DNA of 64,000 nt from Gentiana macrophylla. Its lineage: Eukaryota > Streptophyta > Magnoliopsida > Gentianales > Gentianaceae. Shown here piece by piece: positions 33,013 to 45,224 of this stretch. The position numbers and the translations under genes were made by a program. Position 1 is the stretch's first letter; every line of letters begins with the position of its first letter. The DNA lies in contig CM047817.1 in the NCBI GenBank assembly GCA_026214975.1, positions 55,796,246 to 55,860,245 of the forward strand, written 5' to 3'. Under the pieces are notes generated by a model. The model was not told where the DNA came from, made no database searches, and was given only the letters and a program-made list of their open reading frames with translations.

Positions 33013-34400
33013 GATGGCCATACTAGCTGTTATAGCAAGCCTGAAATAAGTTAGAATTCTCTGTATAAGTCTTTACTTAGAGTCTGACATGTTGTATAGG
33101 TTGAGTCAGACAAGTATTGTACTAGTTGGTAGGACGGCAAAGCAAAAACCAGGTATTCGACATAGTGAAGCCAGCCAAGCACCAGCAGAGAAGCAATGCA
33201 GACATTAAAGGTCTGACTTGTAACCAAGGAAGTCTGTGATGACCTTGGACAAGTCTAAGTTATACTACAAGCGATGCACATTAATATTCGAATATGGTGT
33301 ACACTGATCTCACCCCAATCAAAGATCAATGAAGTACAAAGATTCTCCTCAAACAGAAACAAAGAAGAAGACAGTGAATCGGCAAAGCAGACTCACTTTC
33401 GGCTGAGTGAAGACGTAAACGGTGAAGGAAAAGCTAAAATGGCTAAGTCGGAAGGATCACTCGACCGCTCTAAAACGGGCGAAGTAATACTTACGGATCG
33501 ATTTAATATACGTTGAAGATTGAGAAGATCATGCATTAAATGCACAATCAATAGAGGATCAATCAAGGACGGATTTTCTGCTATACGTTTGAAGAAAGAA
33601 TCCAATCACTGAAATCAAGGAGAATGCAATTAAGGGGGAATCAAGAATAAAATCAATGATTATTCCCTCACTAATATAGCCAACGGACGGAATTTCAAAA
33701 ACAAGGTTATTCAAGGCTATAAATAGAAGGCATTGACAGACAGAAAAAGAAAGAACTGAAAAGAAAAATCAAGTAAAAACTCTGTAAATTTGAAAAGCCT
33801 TCTCTCTGAACTTACAAGGAAACATTTAGTAATCAACTCAGATATCAGAGCTACAAAGTCATACTTGGTACTGAGATTGACCAATCAAGTGTGTGAATCA
33901 CATTCACATCCAACTGAAGCAACTGAATCAGAGACAATCTGAGAAGGAGTTGAATCTGTGATAGTGTTGAAGGATTTTGATCTCAAGGAGTGACAAGGAA
34001 GATCGAATCATCGAAAGTCATTGGTAAATCAATGAGTGATAGTCTTGTAGATTGTGAAGCTTGGGAAGCCAAGGACAATCATACTATTGTATTTGTGAAA
34101 ACAATAGTGAATTCCTCCGATCATCACGAGGAGAAGAGTGGATTAAGGGATTACACCACCCCTGAACCACTATAAGCCTTGTGTCAATTTAATTTCTCGC
34201 AATTTACTTTCTTGCATTTATTTAATTTGCCTACATCATAACTTATATCTGTGATTGTCTAAACTGATTTGAAAACAACATAGTAAGAAGGGACTTATCC
34301 GCTGCCCGAAAGCTTATATATAAAAGAAAAGTTTTTGAAACTCTACTATAGTCATTCACCCCCCCTCTGACTATAGTTTCACCCTTCTCTGGGACCAACA
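33013..34400 (+). repeat. 5' LTR of Sirevirus C (left end lost)
   Basis: Matches 43707-45088 from GATGGCCATACT to GGGACCAACA. The TGTTAGGAACATTTT start seen in the 3' LTR is absent; unrelated DNA precedes it. A TATA box (TATAAATAG) lies at 33718-33726. Confidence 0.9.
33718..33726 (+). promoter_or_regulatory. Probable TATA box of the Sirevirus C 5' LTR
   Basis: TATAAATAG, kept in the 3' LTR at 44410-44418. Confidence 0.55.
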
Positions 34401-34402
34401 AT

Positions 34403-34415
34403 TGGTATCGGAGCA
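34403..34415 (+). other. Primer binding site of Sirevirus C
   Basis: TGGTATCGGAGCA, tRNA-iMet type, begins three bases after the LTR end (34400). Confidence 0.88.
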
Positions 34416-34537
34416 GTGTTCCTAGTATCAGAACCTGTTCAGATCTAATTTCTGGTAACAAGGAGATCACTTATTTTCAAAGTAGTTTTCAAATCTGAGT
34501 TTTCTATACGCTTACATTTATATCTTCATTTGCACTG

Positions 34538-35621
34538 ATGGATTCCTCAAACTTCTTGTCAAAAGTACCTGTTTTTAATGTTAATAATTTTGATGAATAT
34601 AAAATAAGAATGCTATCTCATCTTGCAAAAGAACTCATGAAGAGATGCTGGATGTAATTAATGATGGACCAATCACAATCACTACGGTGGTAGGCACATG
34701 AGCAGATCAAGGAAAGGAAATTGACAAACCTAAAAAGGATTGGACCAAGGATGACAGGAGAAGAGCAAATCTGGACTTTGTTGCAAAAGACATGATCTTG
34801 AAGACCCTAGATAGCAACATGTTCATGAGAATCAAAGACTGCAAAACAGCAAAGGAGATGTGGGACAAGCTATCATTGATAAATGAAGGATCTGAAGCAG
34901 TTAAAGAAAACAAATTATCTGTTGCAAAACAGAAATTTGAGAACTTTAAAATGAAGGCTGGTGAATCCATTGATCAAATGGACAACAGATTCTCAAGCAT
35001 CATCAGTGAATTGCAACAGCTTGGACACATATATCCCCAGAAAGAAGTATGCTTGAAGATCTTGAGAGGACTACCTGAAAGATGGAAGATCATAACATCA
35101 GTAATCAGAGGAACAACGAATCTTGCAAGCACTGACACTCTGACACTGATGTCCCAATTAAAAGCTCATGAATTCGAATTGAACGGTGAAGATGGTGCTC
35201 CGGCAGAGACACACAAAATCACCGCATTAGCCGCACTTCAGCCGTGTAACTTTGCCGAATGCATCAAACAAAGAGACACATGAACTAAAAAGAACAGTAG
35301 CTTTATTAGTTAAACGCTACGATGTGTTTAGCAAAAGAAGCCCTTCAAAGGAATTCATCATCAAACAAGAGGTCAAGCTCAAACAAAGATATGAAGAAGA
35401 ATGATGATGAATACAGATGCTTCAACTGCAACAAGAAAGGTCACTTCAAGGCTGATTGTCTTAAGAAAATGACAAAGATGATGAAAAGAAGAAATACAAA
35501 GCATCCGAAAAGAGAAAAAGCAAGAAGGTACTCAAGGCCAGAATCCAGCAGTGAAAAGAATGAAGAATCATCTGATAATGATTCAGATGATAGTGATGAA
35601 GAAGACAAATTTTTAAAATGA
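34538..35621 (+). pseudogene. Sirevirus C Gag (frameshifted)
   Basis: The start is the first ATG after the PBS leader (MDSSNFLSKVPVFNVNNFDE), a typical copia gag opening. A frameshift comes at about 34625-34640 and an in-frame TGA at 34699-34701. The long piece 34792-35283 holds the gag core (AKEMWDKLSLINEGSE, MDNRFSSIISELQQLG, LRGLPERWKIITSVI). After another frame change near 35283, a CCHC zinc knuckle (CFNCNKKGHFKADC, about 35418-35459) and an acidic Ser/Asp/Glu tail follow. Gag packages the element RNA in cytoplasmic particles. As read it cannot be made in one piece. Confidence 0.87.
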
Positions 35622-36429
35622 AAAAGCATGTCTATGCCTCATGACCAAAGAATTGGATGAATATAAAAGTGATAGCTCAGATAATCGAGGAAACAAGCCT
35701 ATGTTTAATGACTAAAGAATCGATGATGGCGAGGTAACATCTAGTTCTGTTCTCATCAAATGCATCCACATCTAACACTGCACAATCTTTCTAGTCTCCC
35801 ATTAGATACAGAAGACCTAGTCCAAAATCTCATGACTAAATTTGATGAAATTGAAAAGAATCATGAAATTCGGAAAAGGAATGCAAGGATCTAAGAAAAG
35901 AGAATAAGAGATTAAAGAAAGAACTGTATAAAGCAAAAGCTGAATTAACTAGTAAGGAGACCTACTTAAATGATCAACAAAAAGTAGATGATCATACATC
36001 TGTTATTAACAGATCAGTTAAGAAAATCTCCTCACCAGTAAAGATAACCACTGCACCACTAAAAGCACCAGATTACAAACCCTAAAAAAGGGTTGGATCC
36101 AGATCTGGTCTTGGCTACAATAGTCAGGATGAAAGTAGGAATAATGGTCAACACAATTCTAAATTCAGGACCATTAATGGATCAAAATTTAGAAAGGGAC
36201 AGACCATAGTTCCAACAGAACATCCTGTTCCGGTGAAGTCAAAACCTAGTGTAGTGAAACAGCAGACTAAATCCTCATTCCAGTCAATCAAGAACAATAG
36301 CCATCTGAAAGGTAAAGGCAGACTTTACCCTTCAGAGGATGATTGGAATGTTGCACCTCCAAAATACAAAAGGAAACCATTCCATAAAATGCATCATGTG
36401 TTTAAGAAAAACCAACTGCTTCTAGACAC
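35622..36429 (+). pseudogene. Gag-pol spacer of Sirevirus C
   Basis: Several short open pieces in changing frames encode a Lys-, Asn- and Ser-rich, low-complexity protein with a coiled-coil-like stretch near 35830-35960. It ends with the open piece 36233-36433. Such a spacer between the zinc knuckle and the protease is usual in Sireviruses. No enzyme domain is visible. Confidence 0.55.
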
Positions 36430-37349
36430 ATGAAGCAAGAAAGGTTTCCCAACGCATATTGGAAAGTGAAGAAGGATGTAAATGCACCAAAAGGTGGAGA
36501 AAAGTATCAGAATACCTTCAGTAACAATATTAGAAGCTATTCTGCCATGCTTTATACATATGAAGTTGATGACTTCAATTATCCAAAAAGAAGACCCTTT
36601 GGATACACACTTGGTATGGGAGGCATGATTGCTAACAGGTATGGACCCAAACAGTGTTGGGTACCTAAACTTAATTAATCTGTTTTGTAGGATGTCTGGT
36701 ACATAAACAGTGGATGTTCCTGACACATGATAGGAAACAAGAAATGGCTCACTAACTTCAAAGCTTTTGATGGATCCAAAGTCACATTTGGAGGCAAAGA
36801 AAACCCTGGCAAAATTAAGGAGGAAGGCATAATACTCAAGAACAATCTAAAGATTCAAAACGTGGCATATGTCAAGGGACTTAACTTCAATCTGATGAGC
36901 ATCAGTCAATTCTGTGACAAAGGCTACAATGTGCACTTCAACAAAGAAGAATGCAAAGTGATTCACAGCCAAACCAACACAGTAGTTCTTGCAGGTAGAA
37001 GACAAGACAACATGTATGTGGTGGGGTGGAGAAATGACCAAAGCGTAAAACATGTCTACTTGTCAAGAATAAACTATCAACAAGCTGGATTTGGCACAGA
37101 AGATTAAATCACCTGAATTTCAAGACCATCAACAAACTATGAAAGAGCAAGCTAGTTGAAGGCCTGCCAGAGATCACATTCAAGAAAGAAAGTTTATGTG
37201 ATGCATGTCAGAAAGGAAAACAGATCAAAAGTTCATTCAAGTCAAAACCTTATCAATCTACAACAAGAGTTCTACATATGTTACACATGGACCTGTTTGG
37301 ACCAGTCACACCAGTAAGTGTGAGTGGTTAGAAATATACTCTTGTAGTT
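36430..37349 (+). pseudogene. Sirevirus C protease and GAG-pre-integrase region
   Basis: After YGPKQCWVPK the protease motif reads WYINSGCS, stop, HMIGNKKWL. The family form is W-Y-L-D-S-G-C-S, so the catalytic Asp is Asn here, and a TGA stands where Arg (CGA) is likely. Both changes would abolish activity. The protease goes on to GLNFNLMSISQFCDKGY (ending 37107). The pre-integrase zinc region follows in another frame (LCDACQKGKQIKSSF), up to the first integrase Asp in HMDLFGP (about 37290). Confidence 0.8.
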
Positions 37350-39149
37350 GTGGATGACTTCTCAAAGTACACCTGGACCATTTTCATGAACAAGAAGAAA
37401 TATACACTCAAGAAGCTGCCAGATTTGCTGAGAAGACTCCAAAATGAGAAAGAGCTAAAGATTATCAAAATCAGATCAGATAGAGGCACTGAATTTCTAA
37501 ATGAAATTATCAGAACCTATTGTGAAGAAAATGGAGTGTTACACCAACTATCTACAGCAGGAACTCCACAACAAAATGGTGTAGCAGAAAGAAGAAACAG
37601 AACTCTCAAAGAAGCAGTTAGAACAATGATTGCTGAAGCATGCCTGCCAAAGAGGTTTTGGGCTGAAGCAGCAAACACAGCATGTCATACACAAAACAGA
37701 TCAATCAACAACAAATATCATGGAAAGATTCCATATGAAATATGGAATGGTAGAAAACCCAATATCTCATATTTTCATATGTTTGGATCAAAATGTTTTG
37801 TCTTAAACAGGAACCAGCTGCATACCTTTGATGAGAAGGCTGATGAAGCAATCTTCATCGGTTACTCAGACACCAGCAAAGCATTCAGAGTACTCAATAA
37901 AAGAACATTGGTGATTGAAGAATCAATACATGTGGTTTTTGATGAACCAAATACAAATGGTGAAGATCTTCAAGACCAAGAAGAGAAAGCAGAACAGAGG
38001 GAAATCTATACAAATGCAACAATACCAGCTACTATCCTGAATCATCATTTTGAAAATCAAGAGGAGCCACATATCAATACAACAGAAGAAGCACCTGAAG
38101 TTGAAGTTCATGCTCAGCATGAAGGTATGGAAGCACCAAGTGAAGAACAACTTCAACCAGATCTAAATTGGCTAAGAGACCATCCTGAAGAACAAGTTAT
38201 TGGAGATATTCACACAGGAGTTAGAACCAGAAGACAACTGGAGCACATGCTAACTTGCTTTCTATCACAAGTGGAACCCAAGACCATAAATGATGCAATC
38301 CAAGATGCAGATTGGATCACAGCCATGCAAGAAGAACTAAATGAATTTGAAAGAAATAAAGTCTGGGAACTTGTTGACAGACCAGCTATGGCCAACATCA
38401 TTGGTGCAAAATGGGTATTCAGGAACAAGATGGATGAGCAAGGAACTGTTGTCAGAAACAAAGCAAGGCTAGTTGTAAAAGGCTATTCTCAAGCAGAAGG
38501 AATAGATTATGATAAAACATTTGCACCAGTAGCAAGATTGGAAGCAATCAGACTCTTTCTAGCATTTGCTGCATACAAAGACTTCAAAGTCTATCAAATG
38601 GATGTCAAGAGTGCATTCCTAAATGGACTTTTGGAAGAAGAAGTTTATGTAGAACAACCTCTTGGATTTCAAATCAAAGGAAAAGAAGACAAAGTATACA
38701 AACTCAAGAAGGCCCTCTATGGCCACAAACAGGCACCTAGAGCATGGTATGAAACACTATCACAATTTCTGATCAAGAATGGATTCAACAAGGGAACTAT
38801 TGACAAGACTCTATTCAAATTAGAGGAAGGAGCAAGCACATTGCTAGTACAAATCTATGTTGATGATATAATCTTTGGATCAGAGGATGAAAAGCTTTGT
38901 GAGAAATTTGCAAACCTGATGAAGAGCAAATTTCAAATGAGCATGATGGGAGAATTAAACTATTTCCTTGGCCTTCAAGTAAAGCAAATGAAGGATGGCA
39001 TTTTCATTAGTCAAGCCAAGTACACAAGAGATTTGATAAACAAGTGTGGGATGGATACAAGTGGCACATCAGACACACCAATGTGTGCCAGAGTCATACT
39101 TGGAAAAGATAAAACAGGAAAGGATGTTGATCAGAAAATGTATAGATGA
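37350..39149 (+). pseudogene. Sirevirus C integrase core and reverse transcriptase
   Basis: A 599-codon open frame. Integrase: catalytic Asp at residue 44 (RSDRGTEF) and Glu at residue 80 ([10 protein letters not shown]), spaced 35 apart; the first Asp is just upstream. A Glu-rich linker follows (residues about 200-290). [54 protein letters not shown] and the catalytic YVDD at residues 503-506. It ends at a TGA (39147-39149) where Gly (GGA) is expected before IIGSLLYLT. The frame is also cut off from the protease by a TAG near 37329. These enzymes make and integrate the cDNA; the domains themselves look well kept. Confidence 0.9.
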
Positions 39150-39800
39150 ATCATTGGATCCTTATTATACTTAACTGCAAGCAGACCTGATATAGCATTT
39201 GCAGTAGGAGTGTGTGCAAGATTTCAAGCTCAACCAAAAGAATCACATCTTCTAGCAGCTAAAAGGATAATCAAATACTTGAAAAACACTATAAATGTTG
39301 GAATTTGGTATCCAAAAGATGGAGGATTTAAATTGATATCATATTCAGACTCTGACTATGCTGGATGCAAAATAGATAGAAAAAGCACCTCTGGAACATG
39401 TCAAATTCTAGGAACCAGACTAGTCTCTTGGTTCAGTAAAAAGCAAAACTCCATATCTACATCAACAGCTGAAGCAGAATATATAGCAGCAGGTAGCTGT
39501 TGTGCACAAGTACTTTGGATTAGAAAATAGCTAAGGGACTACGGAGTGGAAGAGAAAACAATTCCAATCATGTGTGATAACACAAGTTCAATATCTATTA
39601 CTGAAAATCCAGTATTGCATTCAAGAACAAAGCACATTGATGTAAGACATCATTTCATCAGAGACCATGTTGAAAAAGGGGATGTCATCCTAAAACACAT
39701 ACCCACTGAAGATCAATTGGCTGACATCTTCACTAAACCACTCCGTTGTGAAAGATTTAGTATGTTGAGAACTGAGTTAGGAATGATTGAAATTGAATAA
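39150..39800 (+). pseudogene. Sirevirus C RNase H and pol C-terminus
   Basis: Continues after the TGA in the same polyprotein: LLYLTASRPDIAFAVGVCARFQ, SYSDSDYAGCKIDRKSTSG, STSTAEAEYIAAGSCCAQVLW, then RTKHIDVRHHFIRDHVEKGD and the pol ending EDQLADIFTKPL. The acidic RNase H residues (Asp of SDSDYAG, Glu of AEAEY, Asp of MCDNTSS) are present. A TAG at about 39528 stands where Gln (CAG) is usual. The stop is at 39798-39800. Confidence 0.88.
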
Positions 39801-40425
39801 ATATCAAATAGCGGCTAACTGGAGTAATCGGCTAAGTGACTTCTTCAACTGGTACAACCTTTGCCGTTACAAAAGATGTAGCAGGTAAGGCACTGGTATC
39901 CAGTGAAGGTAACTTAACTGATTGTTAGGAACAGTTAAATGGAGCAGCTCGGTGAAGAACTCATTGGATCGGCTAAGTAACCAGCCAAGGCACTTCACCG
40001 AAATAAAGACTTGGATAAATTAAAAGTGTGAACAAAATCAATTCTGATTACACGTGGAGAATAAGGAAATTATGGAGGATTATTCTGTGAAAGATTACAC
40101 ACGTGGAGATCAACTTATGATCATGGAGGTAATTATATTATTTTTCGAATTATAAACTCCTCGATTCCCGGGCTCTATCATTACTTACCTCAAACCATTC
40201 ACCCATTACGCTCGAATATCGCAATTCACATACACAAAATCACGCCATTATGTCACAAAATCCTTCCATATTCAAACCACGTTCACACTACCCAAATCAC
40301 ACTATATAAACAAGACTTAGAGATTTTGAGAAATCTTTACGCTCTCTTGCAAATTACAAACCCTAATCTTGTTTCTCTCTATTGCAAACTCAAGTTCATT
40401 TTCAAACCTCCTCTCCTTTTCAAGA
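39801..40425 (+). other. Spacer between pol and the env-like ORF of C
   Basis: No ORF or domain is seen. It has short recurring strings (GGCTAAGTGAC, GGCTAAGTAACC) and becomes pyrimidine-rich before the next ATG. A TATA-like ACTATATAAAC at about 40302-40312 could drive or splice the third ORF, but that is speculation. Confidence 0.5.
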
Positions 40426-42516
40426 ATGGCATCATCTTCCTCAAACACCCAAGCTGGGTATGAAAAATCGACACATCGGCTCATTCTTTCAAAGAACACT
40501 ACCAAATCGTGCGGAAATGATGAGAATGCCAAACGATTGGCATCAGGTTGCGAAAACCTAAAATTATCAACCTTTCTCAATCCACCCATAACTGAGGTTT
40601 GCTATGAAAGCCTCATCTCCTTCTAGAAATCTGCAAAATACGTCTCTGGACCCCTTGCTGAAGAAAGTGACAAGTTCGAAGAAGACAGGATTGTTGCATC
40701 CGTCAATGGTAAAGAAGTGGTGATTACAGCAAAGGTAATTCGAAAACATCTTAAACTTTCCAATAAAGGTCAAGCGAAAGTGACATTGGTACCACAAGAC
40801 TTGGACGATTTCTGGGCAACCATTGCCAAAACGGCAAACCCAGGATCCACAAAAGTCAATTGTCTTCGATCTGCGTTGAAGAAACCGTTCAATGAGTTTA
40901 GTGCCCTATTTGGCAAAACCATTGAAGGAAAGTTGGGAGCAAATAATGCCATGACAGAAATTAGAATACGGCTAATGGGAATCATCTATAACAAGCTACA
41001 ATTTAACTGGGCAAAATACTTCTTTTTGAGAATCAAAGAGCATATCCAAGGTGAAGTAAAAGCAGGCGAAAAGGGGATAAAAGAGGGAATGACAAATAAA
41101 GGACAATTCTGGGTGAAAAAGTCATATGGGATACAGTTGCACTATCTGTTGCAATGTCTCAAAGTCCCCACTGTACAACTCCACAAACTGCATGAATCCA
41201 AAGTCATGTTCACTTATGTTAAACAACAAAAGAAGGCAGGAGAAGGAAAGAGGAAGAAATCCACACACAACACCACCAGTCAAAGAAAGAAACAAAAGGT
41301 TCGGCGAAGTCTGGAAAAGACAGACTTTGGGAAATTGATTGATGAAGAAGAAGAAGAGGAGGATTCTGACACTGAGGCAGAACATCAAGAAGAAGAAAAT
41401 ATCAGTGAGGATGAACATCATCCTAATGAAGAAAACACTGAAGAGGATGAGGAATCTCTAGAAGAAGCTGTACAATTGTCTGCAAACGATATAGATGATC
41501 GAATTGTAGAATATCTTGAGTGGAAGGAAGGCAATTCCAGACAACAGCTTCAAGACTCAGACCGCATGCTAGCTGAAGAAGCATGGCTGTTTGATTTTCT
41601 GGGAATCACAACTTTGGTAGGTGTACTTGATGAATCACCTCTATGGGACTTGGTTGATGCAGCCAAGGCAAAGCTGTCCCAGACCTCTAGAAGACAAAGT
41701 GATGACTCAGACGATGGTGGAGACGATCATGATGATGGTGATGATAACAATGATGGTAATGATCATCCTAATGATGATCTTGACAAAGACAGAGAAGAGG
41801 ATGCTCCTGCACCAGATGCAATTGATGACACTATTCTTCTCCGTACATTTTTAAGACCACAAGCATCCAACAAGTCCACAACTCCAGCAAAGATAGCCAC
41901 TCCACCGCTGTCTGTGAATGTTCCAGCTGACAACACAAACATTGTGGACACTGGTTCAGCTGCTGCCACACCAGTCAAGGCAACCCCCAGCACAGAGAAA
42001 GGGGGAACAACAGCTCAAACCACTCCAGCATACACATCTACCCAAGTTCTTGACGATTTGGAAATCGAAGCAGATGTTACTCAACGTCAAGATAAGGGAC
42101 ATCAAACAGATCCAGAGCCAGCCGACAAACGGGACAAACTCTCTGAGCTGCCCCCTAGCATTACAAATGAAACCTTTGAGAAAGCAGCAGATTTGTTGGC
42201 TGAAGAATTGGAGCAGCAAGCCATGTATCTCCGATCCATGACTTCAGCATTTAATGACAAAAGCTCCTCCATTGAACACAAGTTTCAGGCCATCGCAGAG
42301 TACATTGATGCACAAAACATTGTGGTTCAACAACAGGGAAATCTGATGATGCAGCTTAACATCAATATCACTAACAATCTTGCAGGTCTAAGACAGCATA
42401 TTTCCCAAGAAAATGAATCACTGGCAGTGGCTTTTGGCTCTAGACTTCACAGTGTGAATGAGAAACTAAATGATCATAACAAAAGATTCACATATATTGA
42501 ATCAAAACTTGACTGA
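40426..42516 (+). pseudogene. Sirevirus env-like third ORF, element C (one stop)
   Basis: From ATG at 40426 the frame is open for 697 codons, apart from a single TAG at 40624-40626; after it the same frame runs from codon 98 to the TGA at 42514. The protein has a plant-transposon-protein-like N-terminal domain (up to about residue 265, with VIRKHLKLSNKGQ and YFFLRIKEHIQGE). A basic patch (KRKKSTHN and QRKKQK) and long acidic tracts follow. The C-terminus is probably coiled coil. Sireviruses such as SIRE1 carry an ORF at this place called env-like. I see no clear signal peptide or transmembrane segment, so envelope function is not supported by sequence. A related but diverged ORF is in element E (59631-60450). 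Confidence 0.75.
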
Positions 42517-42566
42517 CGATTGGCACGGCAGAGGCCACAAACAAAGATCTTACTCCAGGTAAAGGG

Positions 42567-43533
42567 ATGATTCGCCAAAAAAGGGAAAATCGGGATAAGC
42601 CTCGAACTGAAGGATCAACAATCGACCCCAAATTTCATCAAGAACAATTGAGAGCAAGAGAGCAGAGAAATAAGGATCGAAATGAAGCGAGAAGAACATC
42701 AAAGAAGGGCCAGAGAAGAAAGAGAAAAGGCCCTAAAGGAACCCTCGCATTGGATTTCCTCATCCTATGCAAAAAGATATGATGATGATAGAGACAGATC
42801 CGCAGACAAACAAAGGCTGGATCTAGTCAAAGAAAGAGGATCACTATTCGACCTGCACTCAAAGACAGAGGAAACACCACAGAGGCAAAGAAAGAACTCC
42901 AGATATACTGGGGATCACAGAACTTACACTGGTCACCAAAGCAAAGCAGAATATGATGCAAATGTCTTTGGACCATGTAAGAGAATTTTTCAGAGTACAG
43001 AAGGATCAGATCCTCACTCTCACAAGATGAAGCTTGGGCTGATTGGCTAAGCTATCAGGATGAAAGGATGAGAACTGATATGGCCAAACTCTACAATGAA
43101 GTCAAAAGAGAGTTTACACTTCTCAAACAAACCAACAACAAACCAAGCTCAGCCATACCACTATCTGCAAAAGGACCAGAAGACCTGCCAGCTGAACAAC
43201 AAGAAGAATTCAAATATATGGCAAAATTCTTCGATCCTATGGGAAGAATGGAGAAACAGGAGCAGTGGAGTCTCTACAAAAGCCTCAAGTTTGCAGATTC
43301 ACATATTGCTGAGGCTAGGGAAAGACTTGAAAAATATTTTGGAGAACCTAAGGCAAATGAGACCATGCCTGATTTCAACAGACTTTTTGCCAAAAGAGTT
43401 TTTCGTGGTGTATCTCGAATACACGACTTTGGCTTACTGGAAGTGGAAGTTTCCAGAAATTGATTGGAAAGACATTGAAGAGGTTCAGACTACAAAGTTC
43501 AAGAGGTACAAGGCTGAATTAAGCAAAATGTAG
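42567..43533 (+). pseudogene. Second post-pol ORF remnant of Sirevirus C
   Basis: Overlapping open pieces in different frames (42567-42782, 42682-43050, 43068-43463, 43096-43533) encode a highly charged, Lys-, Glu- and Arg-rich protein. It looks helical, with coiled-coil-like parts such as EEHQRRAREEREKALKE. The end (FKRYKAELSKM) resembles the end of the post-pol ORF in element E (49035-49415). It may be the C-terminal continuation of the env-like protein after frameshifts. The function is unknown. Confidence 0.6.
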
Positions 43534-43678
43534 TTTGTAACATTTGAATAAAGTTTTAGAACTTATTGCCCTATGATGGATGAATAAAATTGCTGAATTG
43601 TGTTCTGTTGTTATAAAAATATTGATTACTTATGTTCAGGCTTATGAGGGTTTTTGGCATCATCAAAAAGGGGGAAAT

Positions 43679-45088
43679 TGTTAGGAACATTTTATTATGT
43701 TTTGATGATGGCCATACTAGCTGTTATAGCAAGCCTGAAATAAGTTAGAATTCTCTGTATAAATCTTTACTTAGAGTCTGACATGTTGTATAGGTTGAGT
43801 CAGACAAGTATTGTACTAGTTGGTAGGACGGCAAAGCAAAAACCAGGTATTCGGCAGAGTGAAGCCAGCCAAGCACCAGCAGAGAAGCAATGCAGACATT
43901 AAAGGTCTGACTTGTAACCAAGGAAGTCTGTGATGACCTTGGACAAGTCTAAGTTATACTACAAGCGATGCACATTAATATTCGAATATGGTGTACACTG
44001 ATCTCACCCCAATCAAAGATCAGTGAAGTACAGAGATTCTCCTCAAACAGAAACAAAGAAGAAGGCAGTGAATCGGCAAAGAGACTCACTTTCGGTGAGT
44101 GAAAGACGAACGGTGAAGGAAAAGCTAAACGGCTAAGTCAGAATGATCACTCGACCGTTCTAAAAACGGCGAAGTAATACTTACCAGATCAGATTTAATA
44201 TACGTTGAAGATTCAGAAGATCATGCATTAAATGCACAATCAATAGAGGATCAATCAAGGACGGATTTTCTGCTATACGTTTGAAGAAAGAATCCAATCA
44301 CTGAAATCAAGGAGAATGCAATTAAGGGGGAATCAAGAATAAAATCAATGATTATTCCCTCACTAATATAGCCAACGGACGGAATTTCAAAAACAAGGTT
44401 ATTCAAGGCTATAAATAGAAGGCATTGACAGACAGAAAAAGAAAGAACTGAAAAGAAAAATCAAGTAAAAACTCTGTAAATTTGAAAAGCCTTCTCTCTG
44501 AACTTACAAGGAAACATTTAGTGATCAACTCAGACATCAGAGCTACAAAGTCATACTTGGTGCTGAGATTGATCAATCAAGTGTGTGAATCACATTCATA
44601 TCCAACTGAAGCAACTGAATCAGAGACAATCTGAGAAGGAGTTGAATCTGTGATAGCTGTTGAAGGATTTTGATCTCAAGGAGCAGCAAGGAAGACCGAA
44701 TCATGAAGGCATGCTGCGGTCAAGGAGTGATAGTCTTGTAGATTGTGAAGCTTGGGAAGCCAATGACAATCATACTATTGTATTTGTGAAAACAATAGTG
44801 AATTCCTCCGATCATCACAGGAGAAGAGTGGATTAAGGGATTACACCACCCTGAACCACTATAAGCCTTGTGTCAATTTAATTTCTGCAATTTACTTTAC
44901 TGCATTTATTTAATTTGCCTACATCATAACTTATATCTGTGATTGTCTAAACTGATTTGAAAACAACATAGTAAGAAGGGACTTATCCGCTGCCCAAAAT
45001 CTTATATATAAAATAAAAGTTTTTGAAACTCCACCATAGTCATTCACCCCCCCTCTGACTATAGTTTCACCCTTCTCTGGGACCAACA
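43679..45088 (+). repeat. 3' LTR of Sirevirus C
   Basis: 1410 bp from TGTTAGGAACATTTT, directly after the PPT, to GGGACCAACA. The TATA box is at 44410-44418. Compared with the 5' LTR many differences lie at CAG and CTG sites. Confidence 0.92.
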
Positions 45089-45224
45089 TCTCCCTTGCTT
45101 GTGTAAGTTTTAGTGTCAGTGTGAGTTGTATCAACCCTTGGTGGGACCAAGCCCCGTTGATACTGTGTCTGCACTTTTCAAGAATCAAGAAACTCAGTGC
45201 CATTGAGGATTTCAAGATCAGAAC

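Larger units (their letters stand above)
33013..45088 (+). mobile_element. Sirevirus-type Ty1/copia element C with env-like ORF
   Basis: Order: 5' LTR (33013-34400, left edge missing), iMet-type PBS (34403-34415), gag, protease, integrase, RT, RNase H, a long third ORF, PPT (AAAAAGGGGGAAA, 43665-43677) and 3' LTR (43679-45088). Integrase before RT fixes Ty1/copia. The extra ORF after pol, the CAACA-ATTGGTATCGGAGC border and the large size are Sirevirus features. Coding parts carry a handful of stops and frameshifts. The left LTR lacks the first 28 bases or so, so no TSD can be shown. Confidence 0.9.

Noticed and set aside
41621..41854. Met-rich ORF inside the env-like gene
   Set aside because: It is an out-of-frame shadow of the Asp-rich tract of the third ORF.
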